In this document: one piece after another, positions 8,913 through 17,119 of the stretch
Layout: each line of letters begins with the position of its first letter
How positions within the stretch are numbered: the stretch's first letter is position 1
Assembly (NCBI GenBank): GCA_025056255.1
Contig: JANWVT010000001.1
Location: 62,001-126,000 of the forward strand
Reading direction: 5' to 3'
DNA length: 64,000 nucleotides
From: Bernardetiaceae bacterium
GTDB lineage: Bacteria > Bacteroidota > Bacteroidia > Cytophagales > Thermoflexibacteraceae
Made by a program: the position numbers and the translations under genes
The notes under the pieces: generated by a model
What the model was told of the DNA's origin: nothing
Seen by the model: the letters and a program-made list of their open reading frames with translations, nothing else
The model's database searches: none

Positions 8913-9984
8913 AGCCGCCTCGCATTGCCCCTACCCCCACGCACACTACATACCAACTATATATTACCTGTAATGGCAAGAGGTAACCTATCAACTTTCT
9001 TTGACGAAGCAATTGCATAACAGCGTTCAAAAATACATATTCACTGGCTAATTTCAGGCTGAATGCACAGATTATATCTGTCAACAAACTAGGCGATAGT
9101 ATGGCTACACATGGCAACATTACCCAAAACAAATGGTACAAACCTACCAACAGCGCTACCCCCCATACGCGCATTGGTCTGCCCGACCGCCACTTGGCAG
9201 CCCAGCGCCTGCGCTGCATGAGTAACGCGCGCCAGTTGGTTTGAGGGGCAGTGGTAACAAGGGCTGCTGCCGACTTTACAAACCGCACGCCTCCTCCTAA
9301 ACAATCGTGAACTTGTTGAATCAAAAACTCATCATCGCCAGAAGCTATCTGCCATGAAGAACGATATCCTCCAACCTGCTCAAAAACTTCACGCCAGTAG
9401 CCCATGTTGGCACCATTGCCCATATTTGGCATATGAAAGCGAATAAATGCTGCTGTACTGCCTATAAGAGCTGCCATTTCAACGGCTTGGAATCGCTCGA
9501 TCCATGTTCGAGCAGGTGCTATACAGACCGGTCCAGTAACCAGCCGAGTGCCCGGCTGCTGGAGAGCTGCATACATGGTTTGCACCCAATACTTACCCAT
9601 TTGGCAGTCGGCATCGGTGGTAAGAATAATGGGAAAAGTAGCTTGCTGCACCCCCGTACTAATAGCTGCTTTCTTACCACTTCCTATGTTAGCAATTACT
9701 AATAACTGAAAATGGCAAAGGGGTATAAAAGATTGTGCAACAGCTACAGAATGGTCGGTAGAGTGGTCATCTACAATGATTACCTGCATAGGACCTGCCC
9801 ACTGTTGCACCATCAAACATTTTATCAGCTTGCCTATATTGTTTTGTTCATTGCGCATAGCAACAACAATGCTTACGCCACTTGTTTTTGATTGAGGGGT
9901 TTCGCAGGAAGGTGTAGCTAACCATCCGTACCACAAACATATCGTCAGAAAAGTGTATAAAAGAGCAGCTAGTAAAATTATCAT
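8881..9984 (-). CDS. Membrane-bound family 2 glycosyltransferase
   Basis: A 367 aa protein with an N-terminal membrane helix (about 1-22), a GT-A catalytic domain (35-270) and two to three C-terminal helices. Motifs seen: VVAMRNE, VDDHSTD, TTDADC (the metal-binding DxD region), SGDDEF and QRRRWAAKW, the QxxRW-like motif of processive enzymes. It probably transfers sugars to a lipid or polysaccharide at the inner membrane; the sugar is unknown. The longest ORF starts at GTG (9996); ATG at 9984 is preferred. Confidence 0.87.
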   Translation of the reverse strand: MIILLAALLYTFLTICLWYGWLATPSCETPQSKTSGVSIVVAMRNEQNNIGKLIKCLMVQQWAGPMQVIIVDDHSTDHSVAVAQSFIPLCHFQLLVIANIGSGKKAAISTGVQQATFPIILTTDADCQMGKYWVQTMYAALQQPGTRLVTGPVCIAPARTWIERFQAVEMAALIGSTAAFIRFHMPNMGNGANMGYWREVFEQVGGYRSSWQIASGDDEFLIQQVHDCLGGGVRFVKSAAALVTTAPQTNWRALLMQRRRWAAKWRSGRPMRVWGVALLVGLYHLFWVMLPCVAILSPSLLTDIICAFSLKLASEYVFLNAVMQLLRQRKLIGYLLPLQVIYSWYVVCVGVGAMRGGFVWKERVLVR

Positions 9985-10001
9985 GTAGCGAAACACAAAT
10001 G

Positions 10002-10031
10002 AAAAAAACCCTCAGGGAGTTCCTAAGGGTT
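10002..10031 (-). terminator. Intrinsic terminator of the exbB-exbD operon
   Basis: On the minus strand AACCCTTAGG pairs with CCTGAGGGTT (10 bp, one G-U) around loop AACTC and is followed directly by seven T. It ends the ExbD transcript and separates it from the glycosyltransferase gene. Confidence 0.88.
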
Positions 10032-10056
10032 CGTTTTCTTTGAAAGCTTCTTGCCA

Positions 10057-10521
10057 TTATTGTTTGTCTATTGATTGCACGCAAGAGTAGTTTACCTTGC
10101 GGGCATCTGCTTCGCGGAGCTGTTGCTTCACATCGGAAACAATTCCCATCTTTGCATCTACATCTACCTTCAAAGACATAGTTATTTTGTCGCGCTCCAC
10201 TTCGTCGAGCTTATCTTTTTCAGCATACACGAAGTTGGGGATTTCCTTTGGAGTAACCAGTGCATCATTGACTTGAATGCGTGGTTCTGTGCCGTATTTT
10301 TCTGTGTCTTTGGGTTTGCCGATGTAGATGTAGCTCACCAACGATTTTTTCTCTAACTTTTGCAACTGAGTAGCTTTGGGCAGCCTGTTTTGTACTTTCA
10401 ACTCTGTTTCTCTCAATACGGTTGTTACCATAAAGAAAAACAACAACATAAAGATGATATCGGGCAGAGAGGAAGTAGAGATTGCTGGCGTACCCTTCTT
10501 TTTCTTAGTAAATTTAGCCAT
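10057..10521 (-). CDS. ExbD/TolR-family proton-channel subunit (second copy)
   Basis: A 154 aa protein with one membrane helix (about 20-40) and a periplasmic domain. The SLPDIIFMLLFFFMV segment contains the conserved helix aspartate that carries protons in ExbD/TolR/MotB. In the ExbB-ExbD-TonB system the complex passes proton motive force to outer-membrane receptors. It lies 39 bases after the first ExbD gene and just before a strong terminator. TonB is not in the window, so a TolR-like or other role is possible. Confidence 0.88.
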   Translation of the reverse strand: MAKFTKKKKGTPAISTSSLPDIIFMLLFFFMVTTVLRETELKVQNRLPKATQLQKLEKKSLVSYIYIGKPKDTEKYGTEPRIQVNDALVTPKEIPNFVYAEKDKLDEVERDKITMSLKVDVDAKMGIVSDVKQQLREADARKVNYSCVQSIDKQ

Positions 10522-10560
10522 AATACATAAGTTTTGAAGTAAAAAAACAAGCCTTCAAAA

Positions 10561-11115
10561 TCAGTTGCCGCCTACGTTGGTAGGTTCTGCTTCGGAAAGC
10601 TGATAAGGAATTGCTTTCTTAGCTTCTTCAAACTTAGCTGTTTGCTTTTTTGGGTCGTTCTCTATTTGCAGATACTCTGCCAGCGTGATACCCATGTAAG
10701 CTGCACGCAATTCGTTATAGGCTTTCTTGAGTTCGTCCATAACAGCAACGTACACTTCGTACTTAGTGCCACGGTCTGTTTTGAGTGAAATCACAGCTGC
10801 CTGCGGGCTTTCCGATGACTTAGGGTCTCGTCCGTTGTTACTAATGAATTTTTTAGCTGCATCTTTTACTTGGTTGATAGACATGAGCTGCTCTTCTACC
10901 AACAATTGATTATTAGAGTTGATGAACACTTTGAAAATGTTGCGTTCTTTCATTTTCACGTCTAACTGTTGATCATTTTTAGGTGGCAGCAAAATGGAGA
11001 GCCCTTTGTCGGAGGCAATTGTTGTTGTCACCAAGAAGAAAATCAATAGCAAGAAGGCAATATCTGCCATCGAACTTGCATTGATTTCCGGCGCTGACCT
11101 TGATTTTTTTCTCAT
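10561..11115 (-). CDS. ExbD/TolR-family proton-channel subunit (first copy)
   Basis: A 184 aa ExbD with a basic N-terminus, a membrane helix (about 15-37) carrying the conserved Asp in SMADIAFLLLIFFLV, and a longer periplasmic region than the other copy (a charged, lysine-rich tail after about 145). Paired ExbD proteins beside one ExbB-like protein are common in Bacteroidota and may form a mixed dimer in the channel. Starts at ATG, 9 bases after the stop of the small membrane protein gene. Confidence 0.9.
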   Translation of the reverse strand: MRKKSRSAPEINASSMADIAFLLLIFFLVTTTIASDKGLSILLPPKNDQQLDVKMKERNIFKVFINSNNQLLVEEQLMSINQVKDAAKKFISNNGRDPKSSESPQAAVISLKTDRGTKYEVYVAVMDELKKAYNELRAAYMGITLAEYLQIENDPKKQTAKFEEAKKAIPYQLSEAEPTNVGGN

Positions 11116-11124
11116 AACACATCC

Positions 11125-11457
11125 CTATTTGAAAAACTTACTCACTTCTGCATAAATCACCGAAATTGCAGCACCAAACAGCATAATATACAGCATTAGC
11201 AAGCTCGCCCCTATTAACTTAGAGGTACCTTCTGTAATGCCTTCGTATGCCTTATTCTTCAATACGGTGCCGTCGGCTATCAAATAACAAACAAAAAACA
11301 GCGCCAAAAGAATCCCAACTCCAATGCCGGAGCGAATCAATGTTCTAGGCTCATTGAGCGACTTAATGATTGGTAAAATGACAGCTGCTGCAATAGCAAC
11401 AAAGAGCAATACATACATCACATACAGTGCTCCACCTACCCATCCGTAATCTTCCAT
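11125..11457 (-). CDS. Small membrane protein between ExbB and ExbD genes
   Basis: A 110 aa protein with three predicted helices (about 10-32, 42-62 and 80-105), no recognised domain. Its position between the ExbB-like and ExbD genes in one operon suggests an accessory part of the proton channel complex. I recall similar small proteins in other Bacteroidota exb clusters but cannot confirm the family here. Confidence 0.75.
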   Translation of the reverse strand: MEDYGWVGGALYVMYVLLFVAIAAAVILPIIKSLNEPRTLIRSGIGVGILLALFFVCYLIADGTVLKNKAYEGITEGTSKLIGASLLMLYIMLFGAAISVIYAEVSKFFK

Positions 11458-11512
11458 AGTGGCGTATCTGATTTGGTTAAGAAAAATGATTTTAATGGGT
11501 TTTGCTTGTGTA

Positions 11513-12313
11513 TTACTTTTGATATTTCACCATCAGGTCTACCAAAGCGATAGAGGCATCTTCCATTTGGCTTACGATGGCATCAATTTTCGATACACAG
11601 TAGTTGTACAATACTTGGAGGATGATAGCAACAATCAGACCGGCTACGGTAGTCAGAAGAGCTACTTTGATACCACCTGCTACTAGGGAAGGAGAAATAT
11701 CGCCGGCTGCTTCGATAGCATCAAAAGCGCCAATCATACCTACTACTGTACCTAAGAAACCTAGCATTGGGGCAAGAGCAATGAAAAGTGAAATCCAAAC
11801 CAACCCTCTTTCTAAGCGGCTCATTTCTACGGAGCCATAAGCTACTACCGATTTTTCAACCATTTCAACACCTTCGCTAGCGCGCAGCAATCCTTGTGTA
11901 AAGATGGAGGCAACCGGTCCCTTAGTAGCAGCCGTAACTTTACGCGCTGCTTCTACTCCCCCTTCTTGTAAAGCTTTTTCTATGTCTTTGAGCAACTTGT
12001 CGGTATTGGTAGAAGCCAAGTTCAGAGTTATCACACGCTCGATACTAATTGCCAAACCGATAATCAGACAGATTAACACCGGTGTCATCCAAGCGGGGTC
12101 TCCCTCAATAAATTTTTGTTTGAGCACTTGGTGAAAAGTTTGCTCTTCTGCCGGAGCGGCTTCTTCCACCGCAGCGGGGGCTTGTTCTACTGTAGCAGTA
12201 GTAGCAGAGTCAGCCGGAGCTGCTGCTGAATCGGGTTGTTGTGCCATTGCACCTAAGTTGCATGCAAATACTACGGCAAGCGTAATGATTAAGTGTTTGA
12301 ACAGGTTTTTCAT
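11513..12313 (-). CDS. MotA/TolQ/ExbB-family proton channel protein
   Basis: A 266 aa protein whose N-terminus reads as a cleavable signal peptide (MKNLFKHL... ending AMAQ, about 1-24) followed by a Pro/Ala/Glu-rich periplasmic stretch (25-60). The ExbB core follows: first helix at about 75-95, a cytoplasmic domain, and two helices at about 160-182 ([19 protein letters not shown]) and 205-230. The longest ORF begins at TTG (12325); the ATG at 12313 gives the better signal peptide. First gene of the exb operon, with two ExbD genes downstream. Confidence 0.9.
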   Translation of the reverse strand: MKNLFKHLIITLAVVFACNLGAMAQQPDSAAAPADSATTATVEQAPAAVEEAAPAEEQTFHQVLKQKFIEGDPAWMTPVLICLIIGLAISIERVITLNLASTNTDKLLKDIEKALQEGGVEAARKVTAATKGPVASIFTQGLLRASEGVEMVEKSVVAYGSVEMSRLERGLVWISLFIALAPMLGFLGTVVGMIGAFDAIEAAGDISPSLVAGGIKVALLTTVAGLIVAIILQVLYNYCVSKIDAIVSQMEDASIALVDLMVKYQK

Positions 12314-12407
12314 AAAAGCAAGCAATTTTTCGGTCTTAGAATTTTAATGTTAACAAATAATAAGTTGATGTTGCCTAATCCTTACCTACTATGTTTGGTT
12401 TGGATTG

Positions 12408-12495
12408 CGGAGAGAGGGGGATTCGAACCCCCGATACCCTTTTGGGGTATACCCGCTCTCCAGGCGAGCGCCTTAAACCACTCGGCCATCTCTCC
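12408..12495 (-). tRNA. tRNA-Ser (anticodon GGA)
   Basis: An 88-base class II tRNA on the minus strand. The acceptor stem GGAGAGA pairs with TCTCTCC, the anticodon stem CTCGC/GCGGG encloses CTGGAGA (anticodon GGA), the variable arm is long, the T loop is TTCGAAT and the discriminator is G as expected for serine. CCA is not encoded. Confidence 0.97.
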
Positions 12496-12797
12496 TTTTT
12501 AGTTCGGGCAGCGCGCACCCGCTCATTGAGGCAAATAAATCAATAAAAAAGACTTTGTCCAAATTTTAACCCAAAATTTTAAGTAACCTGCCGCTCAAAA
12601 ATACGTATAAATCCAAAGTCTGTATTTAGCGAAGTTTTAAACCAGTTCTCTGTAGATAGGTCTTATTCATTTGCTATGCAAAAGGGAAGCATGCTATTTT
12701 TATTTATGCGCATCTTCTTGATGTATCGCCAATGTTACCTGTAAGAACCTGTTTATCAACCAATTTCATGAGTTAGTAGCAACATACATGTCCAGTG
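12496..12797. other. Intergenic region upstream of tRNA-Ser
   Basis: About 300 AT-rich bases with no convincing ORF. The part next to the tRNA should hold its promoter; TTTG and TTATTTG elements are present but none fits the -7 consensus exactly. No repeat or strong hairpin seen. Confidence 0.5.
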
Positions 12798-13109
12798 CTA
12801 ATATCCGCCGAATGGCGTTCCAAATATGCCAACAGCAAGCTCAGCCCAAATTAGTACTAATGACAAAAAAAGAACAATGCAAGCTATTACCCTTGCGGTC
12901 CTGGTTTTTACCTTTCTCAGAATAAGTTCAAGTGTTAGTCCAGCACTGAGCAAAAGTATACCAGCTACCATAAAATCGGATAACGTCCATTTTACTTCAT
13001 GGCTGAACTGCATTGCTACAAATGGTAGGAGCAGCAGCGTTGCTACACCTAGTAAGATGCCTATTAGTCTTTTGTTAGAGTTTTGCGCTAAGGTGCAATG
13101 TGCCTTCAT
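12798..13109 (-). CDS. Small membrane protein of unknown function
   Basis: A 103 aa protein with three hydrophobic segments (about 14-32, 42-58 and 72-95). I recall similar conserved Bacteroidota membrane proteins with no known function. The ORF can be extended to 13202 but the ATG at 13109, just before NSNKRLIGILLG, fits better and follows an AT-rich leader. A 99-codon antisense ORF on the plus strand is taken as a shadow. Confidence 0.65.
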   Translation of the reverse strand: MKAHCTLAQNSNKRLIGILLGVATLLLLPFVAMQFSHEVKWTLSDFMVAGILLLSAGLTLELILRKVKTRTARVIACIVLFLSLVLIWAELAVGIFGTPFGGY

Positions 13110-13275
13110 GTTTTTACAACTATAATTATATATTTTCCTAAAAATTCCATAAGTGATTGCCCCACTTTTGGCTGAGACGCAATTTTTTGCACGGATAAGC
13201 AAGGCACTGCCTCTGAGAGGCTCTACAAACTAACGATATTGCAGGGCGATGTAACATTGCTGGCAACCGTGCTTA

Positions 13276-13677
13276 TTAGCGTATTAAAAGTTTATTTTGG
13301 TTGTCTTCCCGTATATAAAAGCGCGGTAGCGCAGTGCTGTCTTTCAGATAAAAATGTGCGATGCTACTGGGGGCAATCTCGGCAATCAGCACTATTTTAT
13401 CGTCTAACTCTGCCTCTATGCAGTGCAATTGTACAGCAGGATAACAGTACTTAGATGCTGCTATCAGCAAAGCATATTTCTCTTCTTCTGGATCGATACC
13501 AACAATTTCTTTGCGATCATTAATCCCAATAATGAGCTTTCCGCCCCTTGTATTGGCAAATGCTACTAGTGTTTTAGCAATTTTTTCAGGGTGCGAAATG
13601 GTTTGTTTAAATTCCAATGTTACCGATTCGCCGCCGCGAATGAGTTGCTGCAACTCATCGGGCTGATTTAATTTCAT
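13276..13677 (-). CDS. AlbA_2/Schlafen-type putative DNA-binding domain protein
   Basis: A 133 aa protein consisting of the AlbA_2 (Schlafen AlbA) fold: ESVTLEFKQT near residue 20, FANTRGGKLIIGINDRKEIVGI (about 43-64) and a C-terminal FYIREDNQN. It lacks the extra C-terminal region I recall in many Bacteroidota relatives; two stop codons in a row end it. Its ATG overlaps the stop of purQ (ATGA), so it is translated with a purine gene, though no functional link is known. Confidence 0.75.
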   Translation of the reverse strand: MKLNQPDELQQLIRGGESVTLEFKQTISHPEKIAKTLVAFANTRGGKLIIGINDRKEIVGIDPEEEKYALLIAASKYCYPAVQLHCIEAELDDKIVLIAEIAPSSIAHFYLKDSTALPRFYIREDNQNKLLIR

Positions 13678-14366
13678 ACGAGTACTTTTTCAATAAGAGA
13701 TGCAAGCAGTTGATAACCGTCAGTATTACCCAGCATAGGGTGGCAAGCCCTCTCAGGGTGAGGCATCATACCGAAAACATTGCGTTTTTTATTACAAATA
13801 CCAGCAATATTGTCAACCGAACCATTAGGGTTGGCTTCTTCTGTAATAGCACCGGCTTGGTTACAGTACTTAAACAAAATTTGGTCGTGAGCACGGATTT
13901 CCTCCAGCAATGCAGGGGGAGCATAGTAACGACCTTCGCCATGTGCAATAGGTATCTGATACGTTTTGTCAGTACGTAGCCCTTGTGTGAGTAATGTATT
14001 GCGTGTTATTGGTTTAAGGTACACATTCTTGCAGATGTACTTGCGGTTGGTGTTGCGCAACAAGGCACCGGGCAGCAAGCCTGCTTCGGTTAGAATTTGG
14101 AAGCCGTTGCAAATTCCCATAACATAGCCTCCTTTTTGTGCATGGGCAATTACTTCTTGCATTATAGGAGAGAAACGAGCAATAGCACCAGAGCGCAAGT
14201 AGTCGCCATAGGAAAAGCCCCCGGGTAGCACTATCAACTCACAATCTTGTAAATCGTGCGACTTATGCCATAGCTTTACAGCGGGCTGCCCTAAAACGTC
14301 GCGTAGGGCAAAAATCATGTCATCGTCGCAATTAGAGCCCGGGAATACGACTACACCAAACTTCAT
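13674..14366 (-). CDS. purQ: Phosphoribosylformylglycinamidine synthase, glutaminase subunit
   Basis: A 230 aa class I glutamine amidotransferase of purine synthesis, supplying ammonia to PurL for FGAM formation. Catalytic Cys86 lies in GICNGFQ and the His203/Glu205 pair in PHPER; the opening VVFPGSNCDDD is typical of PurQ. It is full length for the split (PurL+PurQ) form; no purL or purS lies in the window. Starts at ATG, with a TAAATTTG -7 element close upstream. Confidence 0.95.
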   Translation of the reverse strand: MKFGVVVFPGSNCDDDMIFALRDVLGQPAVKLWHKSHDLQDCELIVLPGGFSYGDYLRSGAIARFSPIMQEVIAHAQKGGYVMGICNGFQILTEAGLLPGALLRNTNRKYICKNVYLKPITRNTLLTQGLRTDKTYQIPIAHGEGRYYAPPALLEEIRAHDQILFKYCNQAGAITEEANPNGSVDNIAGICNKKRNVFGMMPHPERACHPMLGNTDGYQLLASLIEKVLV

Positions 14367-14388
14367 AATGATGTGTGCTATACAAAAG

Positions 14389-14396
14389 CAAATTTA
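14389..14396 (-). promoter_or_regulatory. -7 element upstream of purQ
   Basis: The minus strand reads TAAATTTG, an exact TAnnTTTG match, about 25 bases before the purQ ATG. The nearest TTTG on that strand (14419-14422) is 22 bases away, longer than ideal. Confidence 0.42.
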
Positions 14397-14480
14397 TAGC
14401 TTTGAACAAAACTTAGTGCAAAAATGTGATATTTGCTCAAACAAAAAATAATTAGTGGGCAATACTTTTTGCCAATAGGC

Positions 14481-14807
14481 ATGAGACGTCTTTTTTATCG
14501 TACCAAACCACCCGTCAGGTTATTACTTGCTGCAACAGCTGTTATGTTGTTGAGCGCTTGTATCAAACTGGAGGAGCGCAACATTAAGCTAACAACCGAC
14601 TGTGAGCCATGCATGCGCATGCTCAAAGATAGTCTGAGCAAAGAAAAAGGAGTTTATTGGTTGAGCTTTCAGCCACAAACTCGCCAGTTACATGTAAAGT
14701 ATGACACCTCGCTAATTAGCGGTCAAGAAATTTATCTTTTTTTAGTACGTCACGAGCTTGTGCGCACAGCTAAAAACGCCCATACGCAGCCAGCTTGCTG
14801 CCGTTGA
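14481..14807 (+). CDS. Small lipoprotein with HMA-like CxxC motif
   Basis: A 108 aa predicted lipoprotein. The lipobox LLSAC gives lipidated Cys27. A heavy-metal-associated-like fold follows with CEPC at 41-44 and two adjacent cysteines near the C-terminus (106-107). The spacing resembles periplasmic mercury- or copper-binding domains, but the usual GMTCxxC consensus is not intact, so metal binding is inferred. The ORF can be extended to a TTG at 14433; the ATG at 14481 gives a clean lipoprotein signal. Divergent from purQ; no metal transporter nearby. Confidence 0.65.
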   Translation: MRRLFYRTKPPVRLLLAATAVMLLSACIKLEERNIKLTTDCEPCMRMLKDSLSKEKGVYWLSFQPQTRQLHVKYDTSLISGQEIYLFLVRHELVRTAKNAHTQPACCR

Positions 14808-14815
14808 GTACCCCC

Positions 14816-15607
14816 TTAAACTACTGCGTCTATCAGTTCGGCAAGGTCTAATACTTTTACTTCGCCTTCGCGATTTTTATTTTTCACTCCGTCGCTCATC
14901 ATAGTCATACAGAAAGGACAAGCGGACGCAATAATTTCAGCTCCGGTTTGGAGGGCTTCTTCTATGCGTTCTATATTGATTTCCTTCTTGCCTTTTTCAG
15001 CTTCTTTAAACATTTGCGCACCGCCTGCACCACAGCACAAACCTTTGTTGCGGCAGCGCTTCATTTCTACCAGTTCAGCATCTAAGGCTTCCAGTACTTG
15101 GCGAGGTGCTTCGTAGATATCATTAGCGCGTCCCAAATAACAAGAGTCGTGATAAGTAATTTTTTTGCCTTGGAATGTACCGCCCTCTTTAAGACGTATT
15201 TTACCCTGGTTAATGAGCTGCTGCAACAACTCGGAGTGATGCAATACTTCATAGTTGCCTCCCAGCGAAGGGTACTCGTTTTTCAGCGTATTGAAACAGT
15301 GGGGACAAGCCGTTACGATTTTTTTGATACCGTACCCATTAAGCACTTGGATATTGCTTAGTGCTTGCATCTGAAAGAGGAATTCGTTGCCAGCACGCTT
15401 AGCAGGGTCGCCAGTACAAGCTTCTTCTGTACCTAATACAGCAAAGCTAATGCGAACTTTGTTGAGAATTTTAACCATTGCTTTGGTAACGCGCTTGTAG
15501 CGGTCATCGAAGGAACCAGCGCAGCCTACCCAAAACAGTATCTCTGGCGATTTGCCTTCTGCCGCCAATTCTGCCATTACTGGTATTTGGATTGTTTCGT
15601 TTTCCAT
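14816..15607 (-). CDS. CCG-domain (heterodisulfide reductase-type) Fe-S protein
   Basis: A 263 aa protein with two cysteine-rich CCG regions, as in HdrB, GlpC and LutA. Visible ligands: GCAGSFDDR near residue 28, ACPHC near 101, HDSCYLG near 153, CCGAGG near 192 and ACPFC near 228. Such subunits bind a non-cubane or [4Fe-4S] cluster and work with a ferredoxin-like partner and a membrane quinone or flavin subunit; neither partner is adjacent. It lies 2 bases after folA, so the two are probably co-transcribed. Ends 8 bases from the convergent lipoprotein gene. Confidence 0.85.
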   Translation of the reverse strand: MENETIQIPVMAELAAEGKSPEILFWVGCAGSFDDRYKRVTKAMVKILNKVRISFAVLGTEEACTGDPAKRAGNEFLFQMQALSNIQVLNGYGIKKIVTACPHCFNTLKNEYPSLGGNYEVLHHSELLQQLINQGKIRLKEGGTFQGKKITYHDSCYLGRANDIYEAPRQVLEALDAELVEMKRCRNKGLCCGAGGAQMFKEAEKGKKEINIERIEEALQTGAEIIASACPFCMTMMSDGVKNKNREGEVKVLDLAELIDAVV

Positions 15608-15609
15608 AA

Positions 15610-16104
15610 TTACCCGAAATTACGTACCAAAGTAACAAAAGTAAAAGGATATCTGTTTTTTTCGTCGGGCTGATGTGCTTCGCGCTGAATTTCTATCCAA
15701 TCTTCTCCCAATGCGGGCAGATACACATCGCCTTGTGCTTGTGTGTGTACTTGCGTCAGATAGATACGATGCAAATAAGGCATGGCAGTGGCAAAAAGCT
15801 CTGCCCCTCCAATCACAAATAGTTCGGTTTCGTTGCTGCGTTGAGCTGTTCGGATAGCCTCTTCTAAGCAAGTAAACACCTGCGCACTGGGTAGTTGCAA
15901 AGAGGTTTGGCGCGAGACCACCATGGACTTGCGACCAGGTAGCGGCTTGCCGATAGACTCAAAAGTTTTGCGCCCCATCACAATATGATGCCCCATCGTC
16001 AGGCGCTTGAAGTATTGCAGGTCGGCAGGTAGATGCCAAGGCAGTTTACCTTGGTTACCTATTACACCATTATCAGCAACCGCTACAATAGCAGAAACCC
16101 GCAT
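15610..16104 (-). CDS. folA: Dihydrofolate reductase
   Basis: A 164 aa enzyme of normal length that reduces dihydrofolate with NADPH in the cytoplasm. Motifs: VAVADNGVIGNQGKLPWHLP (substrate loop), FKRLTMGHHIVMGRKTFESIG (NADPH and folate binding) and FVIGGAELF. Promoter elements lie just upstream at 16133-16162. The other folate/pterin genes of the window (folE, QueD-like) are 46 kb away. Confidence 0.95.
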   Translation of the reverse strand: MRVSAIVAVADNGVIGNQGKLPWHLPADLQYFKRLTMGHHIVMGRKTFESIGKPLPGRKSMVVSRQTSLQLPSAQVFTCLEEAIRTAQRSNETELFVIGGAELFATAMPYLHRIYLTQVHTQAQGDVYLPALGEDWIEIQREAHQPDEKNRYPFTFVTLVRNFG

Positions 16105-16132
16105 ATACGGAAATGGCTTGTTTGAGTGGCAG

Positions 16133-16162
16133 CAAATTTAATCTACCTATTAAGAAAGGCAA
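16133..16162 (-). promoter_or_regulatory. Promoter of folA
   Basis: On the minus strand TTG (16162-16160), 19 bases of spacer, then TAAATTTG (16140-16133), an exact TAnnTTTG. The predicted transcript starts about 20 bases before the folA ATG at 16104. Confidence 0.65.
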
Positions 16163-16183
16163 CCTGTTCCGCTGAACGAATCA

Positions 16184-16191
16184 TAACTTTG
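16184..16191 (+). promoter_or_regulatory. -7 element of the methyltransferase gene
   Basis: TAACTTTG matches TAnnTTTG exactly and ends 21 bases before the ATG at 16213. No TTTG is found 19 bases upstream. It is divergent from and close to the folA promoter. Confidence 0.45.
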
Positions 16192-16212
16192 TCTTCTAAT
16201 CTGCATTTGAAT

Positions 16213-16950
16213 ATGAATCCTGCCAGAACAGTTGAATGGTTCGACGAGTGGTTCAACTCGCCTTATTATCATATTCTTTACAAGCATCGCGACGACAGCG
16301 AGGCGCATTTGTTTATAGACAACCTTGCTACTTTTTTACCCATTACACCAGAAGATAAAATTTTAGACCTCGCCTGCGGAAAAGGCAGGCATGCTATCTA
16401 CCTGAATCAGAAGGGTTTTGATGTTATTGGTGTTGATTTGTCAGAGAGGAATATCCGCTATGCACAAAAATTCGCCAATAGCCGACTTCAATTTTTTCGA
16501 CACGACAAAAGGAGTGTTTTCAGAAAAGAATATTTTACCGTTTTACTCAATTTATTTACCAGCTTTGGCTACTTTGAAACCGACATTGAAAACATCGGAA
16601 CCTTACAAGCTGCCGCAAGTAATTTGAAAACAGGAGGGCGCATGGTCATAGATTTTATGAATACGCCTAAGGTAATTAGCCAGCTCCCTACTCAGGAACA
16701 AAAAACCATTGACGGTATTTGTTTTGAAATTTGCAAACGAATAGAAAACAGGCTGATTATCAAAGATATACGATTTTTGGATAATGGCAAGCCTTATCAT
16801 TTTCAGGAACGGTTGATGATTATCACACAAGCAGACTTTGAACGCTATTTTCGCTTAGCAGGCTTGCAAATATTGCATATTTTAGGTGACTACCATTTGA
16901 AGCCTTACACACCAGAAAGCGACCGCATGATTTTCGTTCTCAAAAAATAA
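16213..16950 (+). CDS. Class I SAM-dependent methyltransferase
   Basis: A 245 aa cytoplasmic protein. SAM-binding motif I is ILDLACGKGRHA (about 49-60) and motif II VIGVDLSE; the N-terminal WFDEWFNSPYYHILY is typical of a family of Bacteroidota methyltransferases of unknown substrate. The ORF can be extended to 16126, but that region lacks homologous character and holds the -7 element, so ATG 16213 is the start. Confidence 0.85.
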   Translation: MNPARTVEWFDEWFNSPYYHILYKHRDDSEAHLFIDNLATFLPITPEDKILDLACGKGRHAIYLNQKGFDVIGVDLSERNIRYAQKFANSRLQFFRHDKRSVFRKEYFTVLLNLFTSFGYFETDIENIGTLQAAASNLKTGGRMVIDFMNTPKVISQLPTQEQKTIDGICFEICKRIENRLIIKDIRFLDNGKPYHFQERLMIITQADFERYFRLAGLQILHILGDYHLKPYTPESDRMIFVLKK

Positions 16951-17030
16951 ACATTGGTTGCAGATGTATATTTTAGGCGAGCTACTTGAAAAAGCTTAGC
17001 TATGTTGCGTAATGTGCATCAAAATGAGAA

Positions 17031-17063
17031 AAGGGTTAACATTGTTGACACATGCTAACCCTT
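17031..17063 (-). terminator. Intrinsic terminator downstream of sigA
   Basis: On the minus strand AAGGGTTAGCAT pairs with ATGTTAACCCTT (12 bp, one G-U) around a 9-base loop and is followed by TTCTCATTTT. It lies about 55 bases after the sigA stop. Confidence 0.7.
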
Positions 17064-17119
17064 CACCTGTTTGAACGCTGTTGTGGAAAGACAAACAGCA
17101 TGATGTGGCAAATGTAGTA

